A DNA stretch of 64,000 nucleotides from Ruminococcus sp. (GCA_020024635.1 JAHHTL010000005.1:1-64000), one strand, 5' to 3'. Counted from the first letter of the stretch, positions 1 to 8,738 are shown. Numbers and translations: made by a program. Notes: generated by a model not told the origin, from the letters alone.

Positions 1-82
1 TGAAAAGGTGAGAGGAGTTGATCAATTCCCAATGAGTGTGCACGTGGAGACGGTCTGTTGTCTACATCGAGTGAATTCATAG
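1..82 (+). CDS. C-terminal end of a 23S rRNA (uracil-5-)-methyltransferase, RlmD/RlmCD type (5' partial)
   Basis: The frame starting at base 2 is open until a TAG at 80-82 and gives about 26 residues. They contain VRGVDQFPMSVHVETV. This matches the conserved C-terminus of TrmA/RlmD-type RNA methyltransferases, where a (V)D-x-FP-x(3)-HVE(T/C)V segment precedes the stop and its Glu belongs to the active site. The catalytic cysteine and SAM domain lie outside the window. The protein ends shortly after the motif (LHRVNS), so it lacks the C-terminal tail that some Clostridia carry. The family call rests on one short motif. Confidence 0.6.
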   Translation, partial: EKVRGVDQFPMSVHVETVCCLHRVNS

Positions 83-385
83 AAATTTGCCGAATAGTTT
101 TTATAATAAACACGAATACCACAAAAAAGAAGATACAAAAAACATACAACATTGATTTAAATGTAAAATCAAGGGTTAAAGACTGTAACATATTCTGAGC
201 ATGGCTACGTAAGAACTATGCAGTTTCAAGAAATAGATTGAATGACAAAAAGTACCCATGTTATACTTTACTTGCAAGCAGATATTGTAGATACGGGATA
301 GTTTAGATTTTGTTTAACTTTTATGGAGTTGAGGTTTAGTATTGCTTGTTATACTGGATTCATCAAAATGAGAGGAGCATACATT
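83..385 (+). other. Intergenic region with one weak promoter candidate
   Basis: This stretch is AT-rich and has no convincing coding frame. A possible promoter is TTGAAT at 238-243 with TATACT at 262-267 and an 18-base spacer, which would drive the zinc-ribbon gene that starts at 386. I see no clear factor-independent terminator after the methyltransferase. Confidence 0.3.
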
Positions 386-1042
386 ATGGGTAAGATTCAT
401 GAAAAAATAATGAGGATGAATACCGGTAAACGATTAAAACAAATTATTTTTGTGGCACTTTGTGTTCTACTGATAGGAGGGGGATTATCTGCTATCACAC
501 TTCGTACTCAAATCGGCGAGGTAATTACTGCTGTACAAAAGTGGGATGACCAAGAAGAGAGTGGAAAAGATATGGGAGAAGAACTGGACATTGAGAAATT
601 GCGGTTACAGCTTGAAAACGATGATGAGGGAGAATTGGATGACATAGAGAATTTCGTTCATATGACAGAACCATCTTTGGCTGCCGAAGTAGTTGTGGGA
701 GTCACAGGGCTTTTGTGTACGGTGTTGATCATTGCATATTGGATTTTGATTGCCGCGTGGCTTTATCAACGGGCAATACAGGCGGATATGAATGGACTTC
801 TTTGGTTTCTTTTGGGAATCATAGGAAACCTTGGAACAGTGGTTTTGTTCGTTGTAATACGTGACATATTCCGTGAAAAATGTCCGTCTTGTCAAAAATG
901 GCAGAAAAAATCAACATTTTGCACAAAGTGTGGTGCATCTGTAAGTCGAGTGTGTTCATATTGCGGTCAGACTTGCAGCAAATCAGATCACTTCTGTGGA
1001 AGTTGTGGGAAAAAATTAGAGGATAAGAATAATAAACAGTAG
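386..1042 (+). CDS. Membrane protein with C-terminal double zinc ribbon
   Basis: A 218-residue protein of unknown function. The start at 386 is chosen because AGAGGAG at 371-377 sits 8 bases upstream; an in-frame ATG at 323 has no such site. One hydrophobic helix at about 21-38 is followed by a strongly acidic extracytoplasmic stretch (about 55-95). Two more helices (about 105-128 and 136-158) follow, then a cytoplasmic tail with cysteine pairs CPSC, CTKCG, CSYCG and CGSCG, enough for two zinc ribbons. It lies just upstream of a histidine kinase and response regulator and is probably co-transcribed with them. The function is unknown; it could be an accessory sensor for the kinase. Confidence 0.75.
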   Translation: MGKIHEKIMRMNTGKRLKQIIFVALCVLLIGGGLSAITLRTQIGEVITAVQKWDDQEESGKDMGEELDIEKLRLQLENDDEGELDDIENFVHMTEPSLAAEVVVGVTGLLCTVLIIAYWILIAAWLYQRAIQADMNGLLWFLLGIIGNLGTVVLFVVIRDIFREKCPSCQKWQKKSTFCTKCGASVSRVCSYCGQTCSKSDHFCGSCGKKLEDKNNKQ

Positions 1043-1134
1043 CGCAGACCTTTAGAACAGAAGAGTGCTACAGAATGAGTTTCAAGGGGAGAGAACGGAC
1101 AGATTCTCTTCCCTTAGAGGTGGTTATAAAGGAT

Positions 1135-2301
1135 ATGGGAAAAGAAAAGAAAACAGTAAAAAAGAAAATTTTTTATTCGAATACGTTGATGGTGCTCGTT
1201 ACACTGTTAATTTTTCTTGCAGTAAACGTTGCAATAGCAAAAGTCTATGTAGAAATAATTGAACAGGATTTTCGAGAAGCGATCACATGGATTGATGACG
1301 AAGATGATTTAGAAGAGGCGTTACATGAGCTGACAGTTTATAAAAATTCGTTTATTTTTCTGTTTTTACTGGACGGAGTGATTTGTATTGGTGTGTTGCT
1401 ATTTATCAGTCAGTTGTTTACCAGAAACTTAACAAATCATATCTTAAAGCCACTCAATGAACTGGCAGATGGGGCCAATCGTGTGAAAAATGGTAATTTA
1501 ACAGCTCCTATTGCATATCAGGGGGAATCGGAGTTTGAGGATGTCTGTCATACATTTAATAATATGCAGGCGCATATACTTATGGAGCAGGAGAAAAATC
1601 GAAAATACGAAAAGGCTAGGACGGATATGGTGGCCGGAATTTCCCATGATCTTCGCACGCCGCTTACAGCTGTCCGTGGTACTATTAAAGGACTGATGGA
1701 TGGAATTGCTTCATCGCCAGAGCAACAGCAACTTTTTTTGGAGACAGCATACCGAAGGACCGGGGATATGGACGCACTTTTACAGAGACTTTTCTATTTT
1801 TCTAAGATGGAAACAGGAAATATGCCACTGCACATGGAAAAGGCAAATCTAACTGCATTTTTAAATAGTTATGTTCGAAGGAAACAAGAGGATCCTAAAA
1901 AAATAGAATATCTTATTTTGGCGGATATCGGGGACGAGATTTGGGTAGTGATTGATCTGGAGCAGATGCAGAGAATACTGGACAATCTGTTAGAAAATAG
2001 TTTCAAATATGCTGGAACAGAGGAATTGAGAATCAGGGTAGAATTAAGTAAGAAAGAGAAAAACGCACATTTGGTTTTTTCGGATAATGGACAGGGGGTT
2101 TTGGAAGAAAAACTTCCGCATATTTTCGAAGAATTTTATCGGTGCGATGAGTCCAGAAACCGAAAAGAAGGAAATGGGTTGGGACTTTATATTGTGAAAT
2201 ATCTAGTGGAAACTATGGGGGGAGAAGTTTGTGCAGAAAATTTGGACGGATTGGCAGTTCATATAATTTTTCCGCTGGCACAGGAGAATGAGAATGGATA
2301 A
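1135..2301 (+). CDS. Two-component sensor histidine kinase
   Basis: A 388-residue HAMP-type sensor kinase. It has two membrane helices (about 15-37 and 72-92) that flank a short acidic extracytoplasmic loop. A HAMP segment, the dimerisation/phosphoacceptor domain and an HATPase domain follow. The phosphorylated histidine is H171 in GISHDLRTPLTAVRG. The N box (LDNLLENSFKYA), G1 box (DNGQG) and G2 box (GNGLGLYIVK) are intact, so it should be an active kinase. The start at 1135 is preferred because AGAGGTGG lies 11 bases upstream and the helix then falls at a normal position; ATG 1075 would add 20 residues. The stop overlaps the regulator start, so the pair is translationally coupled. The signal sensed is unknown. 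Confidence 0.88.
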   Translation: MGKEKKTVKKKIFYSNTLMVLVTLLIFLAVNVAIAKVYVEIIEQDFREAITWIDDEDDLEEALHELTVYKNSFIFLFLLDGVICIGVLLFISQLFTRNLTNHILKPLNELADGANRVKNGNLTAPIAYQGESEFEDVCHTFNNMQAHILMEQEKNRKYEKARTDMVAGISHDLRTPLTAVRGTIKGLMDGIASSPEQQQLFLETAYRRTGDMDALLQRLFYFSKMETGNMPLHMEKANLTAFLNSYVRRKQEDPKKIEYLILADIGDEIWVVIDLEQMQRILDNLLENSFKYAGTEELRIRVELSKKEKNAHLVFSDNGQGVLEEKLPHIFEEFYRCDESRNRKEGNGLGLYIVKYLVETMGGEVCAENLDGLAVHIIFPLAQENENG

Positions 2302-3001
2302 GAAGCGAATTTTAATTGTGGAAGATGATGCGGATATCAGTATGATCGAAGAAGCATATCTAAATACAGCCGGTTTAGAAACAAAAATTGTATCGGAAGG
2401 ATCTCGGGTTGTCCCATTGTTGGAAAAGGAAAGTTTTGATTTGATTCTGCTTGATTTAATGCTTCCAGATAAAAGTGGATACGAAATTTGTAAGGAAATC
2501 AGGGGAAAACTGGATATTCCAATTCTTATGGTAACAGCCAGAACAGAATCTGTGGATAAGATTCGAGGATTCGGAGCCGGAGCGGATGATTATATTTCTA
2601 AGCCTTTTGATCCAGCAGAGCTTGTGGCAAGGGTGAATGCGAATCTACGTCAATATGAGCGGAGCAAATTTGGAGTATCCAAAAAACCAGAGAAAAATCC
2701 GGATGAAATTGTTATAGGAGATTTGCGAATTCTAACGGCAAGTTGGAAAGTTTATAAAGGAGAGAAAGAAATTCGATTTCCCAACAGAGAATTTGAACTT
2801 TTGAAATTTCTTGCGATGAATCCGAATATTGTTTTTTCGAAAGATCAGTTATTTGAAAAGATCTGGGGGTATGATTATGTCGGAGATAGTGCCACTGTTA
2901 TGGTACATATCAATCGGATTCGGGAAAAAATAGAGGATGACAGTAGGAAACCTAAAATATTGGAAACTGTATGGGGCGCAGGTTACCGCCTGAATAAATA
3001 A
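2294..3001 (+). CDS. OmpR-family response regulator
   Basis: A 235-residue DNA-binding response regulator, partner of the preceding kinase. The receiver domain (1-115) has the acidic pair (VEDD), the phosphoacceptor D54 in LILLDLMLPD, and the conserved lysine in ISKPFDP. A winged-helix trans-activation domain follows, with FPNREFELLKFLA and the terminal VWGAGYRL typical of OmpR/PhoB proteins. Start 2294 is favoured over ATG 2288 because AGGAG at 2282-2286 then has a 7-base spacing. The gene overlaps the kinase by 8 bases. Its likely targets include its own operon and perhaps the envelope transporter gene just downstream, but I recognise no operator. Confidence 0.9.
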   Translation: MDKKRILIVEDDADISMIEEAYLNTAGLETKIVSEGSRVVPLLEKESFDLILLDLMLPDKSGYEICKEIRGKLDIPILMVTARTESVDKIRGFGAGADDYISKPFDPAELVARVNANLRQYERSKFGVSKKPEKNPDEIVIGDLRILTASWKVYKGEKEIRFPNREFELLKFLAMNPNIVFSKDQLFEKIWGYDYVGDSATVMVHINRIREKIEDDSRKPKILETVWGAGYRLNK

Positions 3002-3102
3002 GGAATAATAGAAATCGTTTAGAAATTGTTTAGAAAAACACCTTCTGTTTGTTTAAAGTAGATTGTTAAGATATCTATCAAAATCAGATAGGAGGTTTTT
3101 TG

Positions 3103-4002
3103 ATGTTAAAAGAAGGAATAGATGGATTTTGTATGGCGCTAGCTGACAGTGTGCCGGGAGTATCGGGTGGAACAGTAGCATTTATTATGGGATTTTATGA
3201 CCGATTTATTGGTTCGATCAATCATATTGTTTTCGGAAAAGCAGAAGAGAAAAAAGATGCAGCAAGCTATTTGCTCAAGCTTGGAGCAGGATGGGTAATA
3301 GGAATGGCTCTTGCGGCCTTGGCGCTTTCCTCTTTATTTGAAAGTCATATTTATGAAGTAAGTTCACTGTTTATTGGATTTATTGCGGGCGCTATCCCGT
3401 TGATTATAAAAGAAGAGAAGGAGAATTTTTATAAGATTGGAAAAGGAGTATTGTTTTTGATAGTAGGAATTCTTCTTGTTGTAGGAATCACTTGGATGAA
3501 CGGAAAAATAGGGGATGCATCTATTAATCTTTCAGATTTTTCAATAGGACTTGGTTTGAAATTATTTCTGATTGGAATGTGTGCAATTTCAGCTATGTTC
3601 CTGCCGGGGATATCTGGATCAACATTGCTTTTAGTGTTTGGAGTTTATATGCCAGTCATTACTGCGATTAAAGGAATCCTTCATTTGGAATTTTCCTATT
3701 TTCCATCATTGGCGATGTTCGGAGGAGGAATTCTTGTGGGAGCACTCACAGTAGTGAAGATCATTAAGCTATCTCTAGAGAAGTTTCGCGTGCAGACGGT
3801 ATATTTAATTCTCGGTATGATGATTGGGTCATTTTATGCTATTATAATGGGACCTACGACATTGGAAAATGCATTACCGGCAATGAGTTTTAGCAGTTTT
3901 CACGTTATTTTCTGTGCTTTTGGATTTATATTGGTTTTAGGAATGCAGATGCTAAAAGAGCACAATGAAGAACCAAATTTAGAAAAAGGCAAAAGTATAT
4001 AA
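3103..4002 (+). CDS. DUF368 polyprenyl-phosphate transporter family (PopT-like)
   Basis: A 299-residue polytopic membrane protein of the DUF368 family. The family's two inverted glycine-rich re-entrant motifs are present: VPGVSGGT near residue 18 and FLPGISGST near 167. Members have been linked to flipping undecaprenyl phosphate back across the membrane for cell-wall synthesis; applying that here is inference from family membership. AGGAGG at 3090-3095 is 7 bases from ATG 3103. The gene sits 101 bases after the response regulator and is closed by a strong terminator, so it may be read from the two-component promoter, its own, or both. Confidence 0.85.
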   Translation: MLKEGIDGFCMALADSVPGVSGGTVAFIMGFYDRFIGSINHIVFGKAEEKKDAASYLLKLGAGWVIGMALAALALSSLFESHIYEVSSLFIGFIAGAIPLIIKEEKENFYKIGKGVLFLIVGILLVVGITWMNGKIGDASINLSDFSIGLGLKLFLIGMCAISAMFLPGISGSTLLLVFGVYMPVITAIKGILHLEFSYFPSLAMFGGGILVGALTVVKIIKLSLEKFRVQTVYLILGMMIGSFYAIIMGPTTLENALPAMSFSSFHVIFCAFGFILVLGMQMLKEHNEEPNLEKGKSI

Positions 4003-4024
4003 AAATGAATCGTATGTAGAACGT

Positions 4025-4091
4025 AACCTTCCGTTTGTTTCAGGTGTCCAGTACGGACATTTGCAGAAAACAAACGGAAGGTTTTTCTTTT
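4025..4091 (+). terminator. Strong rho-independent terminator after the DUF368 gene
   Basis: A 16-base perfect stem pairs 4025-4040 with 4068-4083 and is followed by a T-rich tract. A nested small hairpin (TGTCC 4045-4049 with GGACA 4055-4059) lies inside the loop. Confidence 0.88.
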
Positions 4092-4188
4092 TTCTATTTG
4101 TATACAAAAACTATTGATTTATATCAAGAAAAGTTATAGTATCATCTATGGCACAAAGTTTATATTGTAGTGTAAAGGATGGAGATAG

Positions 4189-5361
4189 ATGGAATATACA
4201 TATTTATTAGTATTGGCTTTGATATTATTGTCCACTAAAATTTTAGGAGTAGCATCAGCAAAGATTCATATGCCACAAGTAGTTGGGGCGTTGTTAGCAG
4301 GGATTATTTTAGGACCCAGTGGTTTCGGACTCATGCAAAGTTCCGATTTCCTAGTAAAGACAGCGGAAATCGGTGTTATTATGTTGATGTTTACAGCAGG
4401 AATTGACACAGATCTTTCGGAGTTAAAACGAACAGGACCAAAAGCACTTGTGATTGCCATCATGGGAGTATTTGTTCCGTTGATTATCTGCGGAGGCTTG
4501 TACTTTTTCTTCTTTGGATTTACATTTACATTTGAAAATTTTTTAAAAGCGGCATTTGTGGGATCTGTATTTTCAGCAACCTCTGTATCTATTACGGTAG
4601 AAACATTGAACGAAATGGGAAAATTAAAGACAACCACAGGAACAGTATTGTTATCCGCTGCTTTAATTGATGATATTTTAGGAATTGTGGTACTTTCGAT
4701 TCTAAGTGGTTTAAGTTCAGGAAACTCAAATCCACTTATTGTGATCGTGCGTATTGCTGTTTTCTTTATATTTACATTTGGGGTAGGCTGGGTGATGAAT
4801 CGAGTGTTTACTTCCATCGCAGAAGTTCATTGGCATAGTCGTCGTGTGGCGATTTGGGCACTTGCATTTTGTTTGATCATGGCATATTGTGCAGAGGAAT
4901 TATTTGGAGTTGCAGACATTACAGGAGCTTATTTTGCGGGTTTGATTTTGTGTAACGTAACAAAATGTCGCCAATTTGTAGCAAAAAAGTTTACGGTCAC
5001 AGCATATATGGTATTTACACCAGTATTCTTTGCAAGTGTAGGGATGAAGACAGACCTTAGTACCATGAATTCCAGTATTTTCTTATTTGCAATCTTGCTT
5101 ATGATTGGAGGGGTGATCTCTAAGATCATAGGATGTGGACTAGGGGCTAAGATGTGTAGATTTACCAACCATCAGTCGCTAGTAATTGGTACAGGAATGG
5201 TGGCGCGTAGCGAAGTGGCACTTATGGTCGCACAAAAAGGTATTTCAGCAGGAATGATTGATCCAACTATTTTGCCGGCAATTGTTGTAAGTGTCATTGC
5301 TTCCGCATTGATTACACCGATTTTATTGAAATTAGAAATTGCACATGGTTCAGAATTGTAA
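4189..5361 (+). CDS. CPA2-family cation:proton antiporter
   Basis: A 390-residue membrane protein with about 12 hydrophobic segments, typical of the Na+/H+ exchanger domain of CPA2 proteins (KefB/NapA/GerN group). It includes the family's conserved region around AALIDDILGIVVLSIL near residues 157-172, where the ion-binding aspartate pair lies. There is no C-terminal TrkA-N nucleotide-binding domain, so it resembles NapA/GerN rather than KefC. The start follows AAAGGATGGAGAT. It is transcribed alone, between two terminators. It likely exchanges Na+ or K+ for H+; the cation cannot be decided from sequence. Confidence 0.85.
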   Translation: MEYTYLLVLALILLSTKILGVASAKIHMPQVVGALLAGIILGPSGFGLMQSSDFLVKTAEIGVIMLMFTAGIDTDLSELKRTGPKALVIAIMGVFVPLIICGGLYFFFFGFTFTFENFLKAAFVGSVFSATSVSITVETLNEMGKLKTTTGTVLLSAALIDDILGIVVLSILSGLSSGNSNPLIVIVRIAVFFIFTFGVGWVMNRVFTSIAEVHWHSRRVAIWALAFCLIMAYCAEELFGVADITGAYFAGLILCNVTKCRQFVAKKFTVTAYMVFTPVFFASVGMKTDLSTMNSSIFLFAILLMIGGVISKIIGCGLGAKMCRFTNHQSLVIGTGMVARSEVALMVAQKGISAGMIDPTILPAIVVSVIASALITPILLKLEIAHGSEL

Positions 5362-5460
5362 AGGATAACTCTTGAGCTTTTGTTAATTTTCCTTGGTTTT
5401 AATCTCTACAAATACTGTAATACGAAAGAGAAAAAAGAGTTAGCCGCATAAAAAGAACAG

Positions 5461-5497
5461 AGACCAACGTCGACATTTGCCGAGGTTGGTCTTTGCT
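5461..5497 (+). terminator. Rho-independent terminator after the antiporter
   Basis: A stem pairs 5461-5472 with 5481-5492 (AGACCAAC with GTTGGTCT, extended after one mismatch) and is followed by TTTGCTATT. It lies between the antiporter and the opposing AIM24-family gene. Confidence 0.75.
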
Positions 5498-5588
5498 ATT
5501 TGAGAGTTTGTTAAAGCCTGTTTTATTCAACAATCATTTTCAACAAATCTACTTTAAACATTGATTTTTAGAAAGTTCTGTTTTCTAT

Positions 5589-6347
5589 TTAGCTAACAGG
5601 AGCCAACAGTACCTTTCCAGTGCCACGGTATACATTGACAAGACCCTCACCGGAGGCAGCAGAACCTAATAAAGTCTTTCCGGAACGCTCTACTGTAAAG
5701 TCTAAGCTGCCGCTCCAGGCAATCGCCATATTGCCATCTACTTTTAGTACATCGTCCTGAAGGGTGATCTCAATAAGTTCTTCCTTCGGGCAGAGAGACT
5801 CGACACAAAGGATGCCCTGACCCTGAAGTCCCAAATTGAACAGACCTTCGCCACCTGCTACAGCAGAGGAAATATTGGATCGAGCCACTGCCTTGTGCTT
5901 CAAAGTGGATTCACAGGCTAGAAAAAGACCATCATCCAGCACAATAGAACCATTCCAGTCAGCTACATCTAACAGGATCAGATGCTTGTAGGTAGGCTCT
6001 AGCACTAGAGTGCCGCTACCAGTATATTCTGGTTTGATGGCAGACTCACCTGTGACACTGCTGCGGAGAGCTTTACCGAAAAAATCACCCATGCCCTTCA
6101 GACCTGTGGTGGCTTTTACATCACCCACCATCCACTGCATAGCTCCAGCTTGAATGGTCACGTTGGAGCGACTCATTTCGCAGATCAGCTGGCGTTTTCG
6201 CACGTTCATCTCACTGGCATAATAGGCGGTTACTGCGTTCTCTGGCATTACACTCAAGTCCCGCTGATACTCAGCAATCGTAAAAGCTCCCTTGCTGTCC
6301 AGCACTTTCACATCATCGTTGTTGGTAAAGTTGTTAATCTGATACAT
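5589..6347 (-). CDS. AIM24-family protein
   Basis: A 252-residue soluble protein of the AIM24/DUF124 family, recognised from its repeated glycine-rich beta pattern such as AGGEGLFNLGLQGQG and the end GEGLVNVYRGTGKVLLAP. Family members form a double-stranded beta-helix fold whose biochemical role is not established. AGGAGG lies 8 bases before the ATG. By eye the gene is clearly more GC-rich than its neighbours and favours codons such as CTG and GCC, so it may be a recent acquisition. It is transcribed alone from a promoter about 165 bases upstream. Confidence 0.85.
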   Translation of the reverse strand: MYQINNFTNNDDVKVLDSKGAFTIAEYQRDLSVMPENAVTAYYASEMNVRKRQLICEMSRSNVTIQAGAMQWMVGDVKATTGLKGMGDFFGKALRSSVTGESAIKPEYTGSGTLVLEPTYKHLILLDVADWNGSIVLDDGLFLACESTLKHKAVARSNISSAVAGGEGLFNLGLQGQGILCVESLCPKEELIEITLQDDVLKVDGNMAIAWSGSLDFTVERSGKTLLGSAASGEGLVNVYRGTGKVLLAPVS

Positions 6348-6514
6348 AGTTCTTCCTCCTCATATTATAATAGTCCCTCTCCAAGTACGTTATGGAGATC
6401 TTTTTGGGGATTTCTTCTTGATAAAGAACAGTCCTCCCTTGTCATTCATCCACTACTTAACCAAGACAGTTAGGTCACTGCTATAGGTAAATTTTCGTGT
6501 CAGTTATTGGTGAT

Positions 6515-6544
6515 ATTATACCATATTTTTTCTCTTTTTCACAA
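6515..6544 (-). promoter_or_regulatory. Promoter for the AIM24-family gene
   Basis: On the minus strand TTGTGA (6544-6539) and TATAAT (6520-6515) are separated by 18 bases. This leaves an untranslated leader of about 160 bases, in which I recognise no RNA element. The rest of 6348-6602 is AT-rich and holds no gene. Confidence 0.55.
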
Positions 6545-6602
6545 GAGTTATGTTTTGTCCATCCACAGAATTTTTTTTATGTATGCCCTCATTTCTCCAT
6601 GC

Positions 6603-6642
6603 AAAAAAGGCTGCGCACTTATGACTTCGTGCGGCAGCCTTC
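6603..6642 (-). terminator. Terminator of the padR-DUF1700-DUF4097-pspC operon
   Basis: A GC-rich stem (AAGGCTGC-GCAC at 6607-6618 with GTGCGGCAGCCTT at 6629-6641, one bulge) ends in TTTTTT on the minus strand, just after the pspC gene. Confidence 0.85.
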
Positions 6643-6657
6643 TTGTTGTCTAACCGT

Positions 6658-6849
6658 TTAATACTCATCTGGAATAATTACGGCAGCAATAAAATATGCC
6701 AAAAATCCGGTTCCAAGACTAAAGCAGGTAAAAATTGCCACGCCCAGTCTGATCAAAGTAGGATCAATGTCGAAGTAGTCTCCAATTCCTCCACATACAC
6801 CACATACTTTACGATTTGTTTTTGAACGATAAAGTCGTTTACCACTCAT
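6658..6849 (-). CDS. PspC-domain small membrane protein
   Basis: A 63-residue protein made of a single PspC domain: the KRLYRSKTNRKVCGVCGG segment, then GDYFDIDPTLIRL, then one hydrophobic helix (about 32-58) ending IPDEY. PspC proteins are membrane-bound and often take part in envelope-stress sensing. It is the last gene of a four-gene operon led by a PadR repressor and is separated from the DUF4097 gene by 16 bases. In Gram-positive bacteria such PspC/DUF4097/DUF1700 sets resemble LiaI/LiaG-type envelope-stress modules; that link here is inference. Confidence 0.88.
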   Translation of the reverse strand: MSGKRLYRSKTNRKVCGVCGGIGDYFDIDPTLIRLGVAIFTCFSLGTGFLAYFIAAVIIPDEY

Positions 6850-6865
6850 AAATTTTTTCTCCTTT

Positions 6866-7750
6866 TTATTCTGAAAATTCTAAATCAATGGTACCTAAAG
6901 TGCAATTTAAATTAATATTTTTGGAACTATGATTATCATAAGTTTTTTGGGAAGTTAAACCAGAGTAAGAGGTTTCATCAATGGTTACAGTTCCGGCATC
7001 GCACATCACAGTGTAATTGTAATCTGTGCTGGCACTGTCTAATGTAACGTCTACTTTTCCAACAGAACAATCAATTGCAAGATCGTGTTCGATGGATCCT
7101 TCTAAATCAAATTCTCCGGTATCAATTTTGGCAGATACAAATCCAGCTTTTAAATCTTCAAGGGAGCAACTGCCAGCAGCCAGTTCTAGATTTAAATGGT
7201 CAACATAAAGTGGCTCGGCATCTATTTTACCGGCGTCCATGGAAATATCAAGTGTCTTTAAAGCAGTATTCTTAGGAAGGTAGATCGCTATTTCTGAATG
7301 TTTATGGCGACGTGGCCATCTTTTTAGCGGGGTTTTTGATACAAGCACCAGTTCTTTTCCGTTTTGCGTGATTTCTAACTGATTAGAATCCATATGTTTA
7401 CAAGATTTTATGTGTACATTATCGTCATTGGAGGTTAAAATGGAAATTTCTCCAAAATCAACTTTTAGTTTTAATGTATCAATCTGTTCGTATTCCTTTT
7501 CAGAAGAAAGTGAGCAAAAAAAGTTATCATCATAGTCATCATCTTCGTTATCATTCTCTTGATCCTCATCTTTGTCGATGAATTCTACACGTTTCTCCAT
7601 TTTTCTTGCAAAATCCCGTCCGGGTTTGGAGAAATCATGAAACGTGCCACGATAAGAAAATCCAACCAAGATAGAAGCAAGTGTTAATATAAGACCAAGA
7701 CCGCCGATGCAGCCAATTAAAATCCAAAAAAATTTCCAACCTTTTTTCAT
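6866..7750 (-). CDS. DUF4097-family beta-strand-repeat protein
   Basis: A 294-residue protein with an N-terminal membrane anchor (about 5-28), an acidic linker rich in Asp/Glu (about 55-75), and a long beta-strand region. That region has regular repeats of the type (L/I)DI-x-(M/V)DAGKID and LAIDCSVGKVDV, the signature of DUF4097 (LiaG-like) putative adhesin/sensor domains. The bulk should lie outside the membrane. Its ATG overlaps the stop of the DUF1700 gene by four bases, so the two are translationally coupled. The function is unknown; it is probably part of an envelope-stress module with the neighbouring genes. Confidence 0.85.
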   Translation of the reverse strand: MKKGWKFFWILIGCIGGLGLILTLASILVGFSYRGTFHDFSKPGRDFARKMEKRVEFIDKDEDQENDNEDDDYDDNFFCSLSSEKEYEQIDTLKLKVDFGEISILTSNDDNVHIKSCKHMDSNQLEITQNGKELVLVSKTPLKRWPRRHKHSEIAIYLPKNTALKTLDISMDAGKIDAEPLYVDHLNLELAAGSCSLEDLKAGFVSAKIDTGEFDLEGSIEHDLAIDCSVGKVDVTLDSASTDYNYTVMCDAGTVTIDETSYSGLTSQKTYDNHSSKNINLNCTLGTIDLEFSE

Positions 7751-8421
7751 ATATGTGTCTCCTCTCTATGAAATAATTTGCGAGTTAAATTTACGAACCA
7801 ACGGAATGCAGGTGGTAATAATTTTAGTGCAACCCACCATAATAATATGGAAACCGATAATCCAATTGCAATCAAGAGAAGTCCGCTTCCTAAAAGGCCA
7901 AGAAATGCTGGAAAGGAGCCAGGTAATACAAAGCAGGCGCAAACAAAAAGTAGAACGCCAATACCGGCTACAATAAATCCACCGCCAAGAAAGGTAACAA
8001 GAAGTACAAAAATGGCGATCATGGCTGATAAAATAAATCCGAAAATGGTGGCAATGATAGGGAAAAAGTTTATAAGCCCTACGATAAGGAGTACAACGAT
8101 TAAAATGTACTTCAAAGGTGTATTACTCCAAGTTTTCTTTGCTTTGCTTTTTGCAGGAAGCTTTTTCTCTTCTACGGATGTGTCATGGTAGCCTGTTTCC
8201 CCATATTCTCCTTTTATATCCATATCTCCATAAAGTCCAGAGTGAATGGTTTGGGATACTTTTTGGGGACTTTCTAATTTTTGTAAAATATCACTTTCAT
8301 TTTCTTTTCCGGCATCATCGAGATAATTATTATAATATTGTAGTGCTTCGTTTCGCTCGTCTTCAGAAAGATCAAAAAGTAACGATTCTAATTGTTTCAT
8401 AAATTCTTCACGTGTCATCAA
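7747..8421 (-). CDS. DUF1700 (HAAS-type) membrane protein
   Basis: A 224-residue protein. The N-terminal part (1-70) is a soluble helical HAAS/DUF1700 domain with MTREEFMKQLESLL, EDERNEALQYYNNYLDDAG and EKLESPQKVS-like features. It is followed by a linker and at least three hydrophobic segments (about 105-200). DUF1700 proteins nearly always sit next to a PadR regulator, as here, and are thought to interact with it or act as the regulated membrane partner. The gene overlaps both neighbours by four bases, so three proteins are made in coupled fashion. Confidence 0.88.
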   Translation of the reverse strand: MMTREEFMKQLESLLFDLSEDERNEALQYYNNYLDDAGKENESDILQKLESPQKVSQTIHSGLYGDMDIKGEYGETGYHDTSVEEKKLPAKSKAKKTWSNTPLKYILIVVLLIVGLINFFPIIATIFGFILSAMIAIFVLLVTFLGGGFIVAGIGVLLFVCACFVLPGSFPAFLGLLGSGLLLIAIGLSVSILLWWVALKLLPPAFRWFVNLTRKLFHREETHI

Positions 8422-8738
8422 GCGTCACCTCCTTCAAATAGATCTGATATTTTGCAGGAATATTTTTTCCATTCTGCTTTATAAAAATTAAGTTGTGCAA
8501 GTCCTTTTAATGTTACTTGATAGTAACGACGATTTCTGCCATCAAATTGCTTGTCATATACTTCGAGACATTCCTCTTTTTGCAGACGCCGAAGGACAGG
8601 ATAGAGTGTAGATTCTGATACATCTAAAGTATTTCGAACATCTTGTGTGATTTTGTATCCATAGGTTCCTTCTTCTGATTTGGAAACAACAACAAGCACG
8701 ATAGCATCTAGAAGAGCAGATCCTGTGTTAAATACCAT
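8418..8738 (-). CDS. PadR-family transcriptional regulator
   Basis: A 106-residue winged-helix repressor. The PadR signature is clear: LLDAIVLVVVSKSEEGTYGY, then the recognition region SESTLYPVLRRLQKEECLE, then the wing FDGRNRRYYQVT. The short C-terminal helix gives a PadR-s2 length. It leads its operon, and a 7-base inverted repeat overlaps the operon's -10 box, so it probably represses its own synthesis. The ligand or stress that relieves repression cannot be told from sequence. Confidence 0.9.
   Translation of the reverse strand: MVFNTGSALLDAIVLVVVSKSEEGTYGYKITQDVRNTLDVSESTLYPVLRRLQKEECLEVYDKQFDGRNRRYYQVTLKGLAQLNFYKAEWKKYSCKISDLFEGGDA

Noticed and set aside
4266..4817. Long minus-strand open frame of 183 codons inside the antiporter gene
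   Set aside because: It mirrors the codon structure of the membrane protein on the plus strand, has low-complexity composition and no ribosome binding site.
6150..6473. Plus-strand open frame antisense to the AIM24-family gene
   Set aside because: No ribosome binding site and no recognisable domain. It arises from the higher GC content of the gene beneath it.
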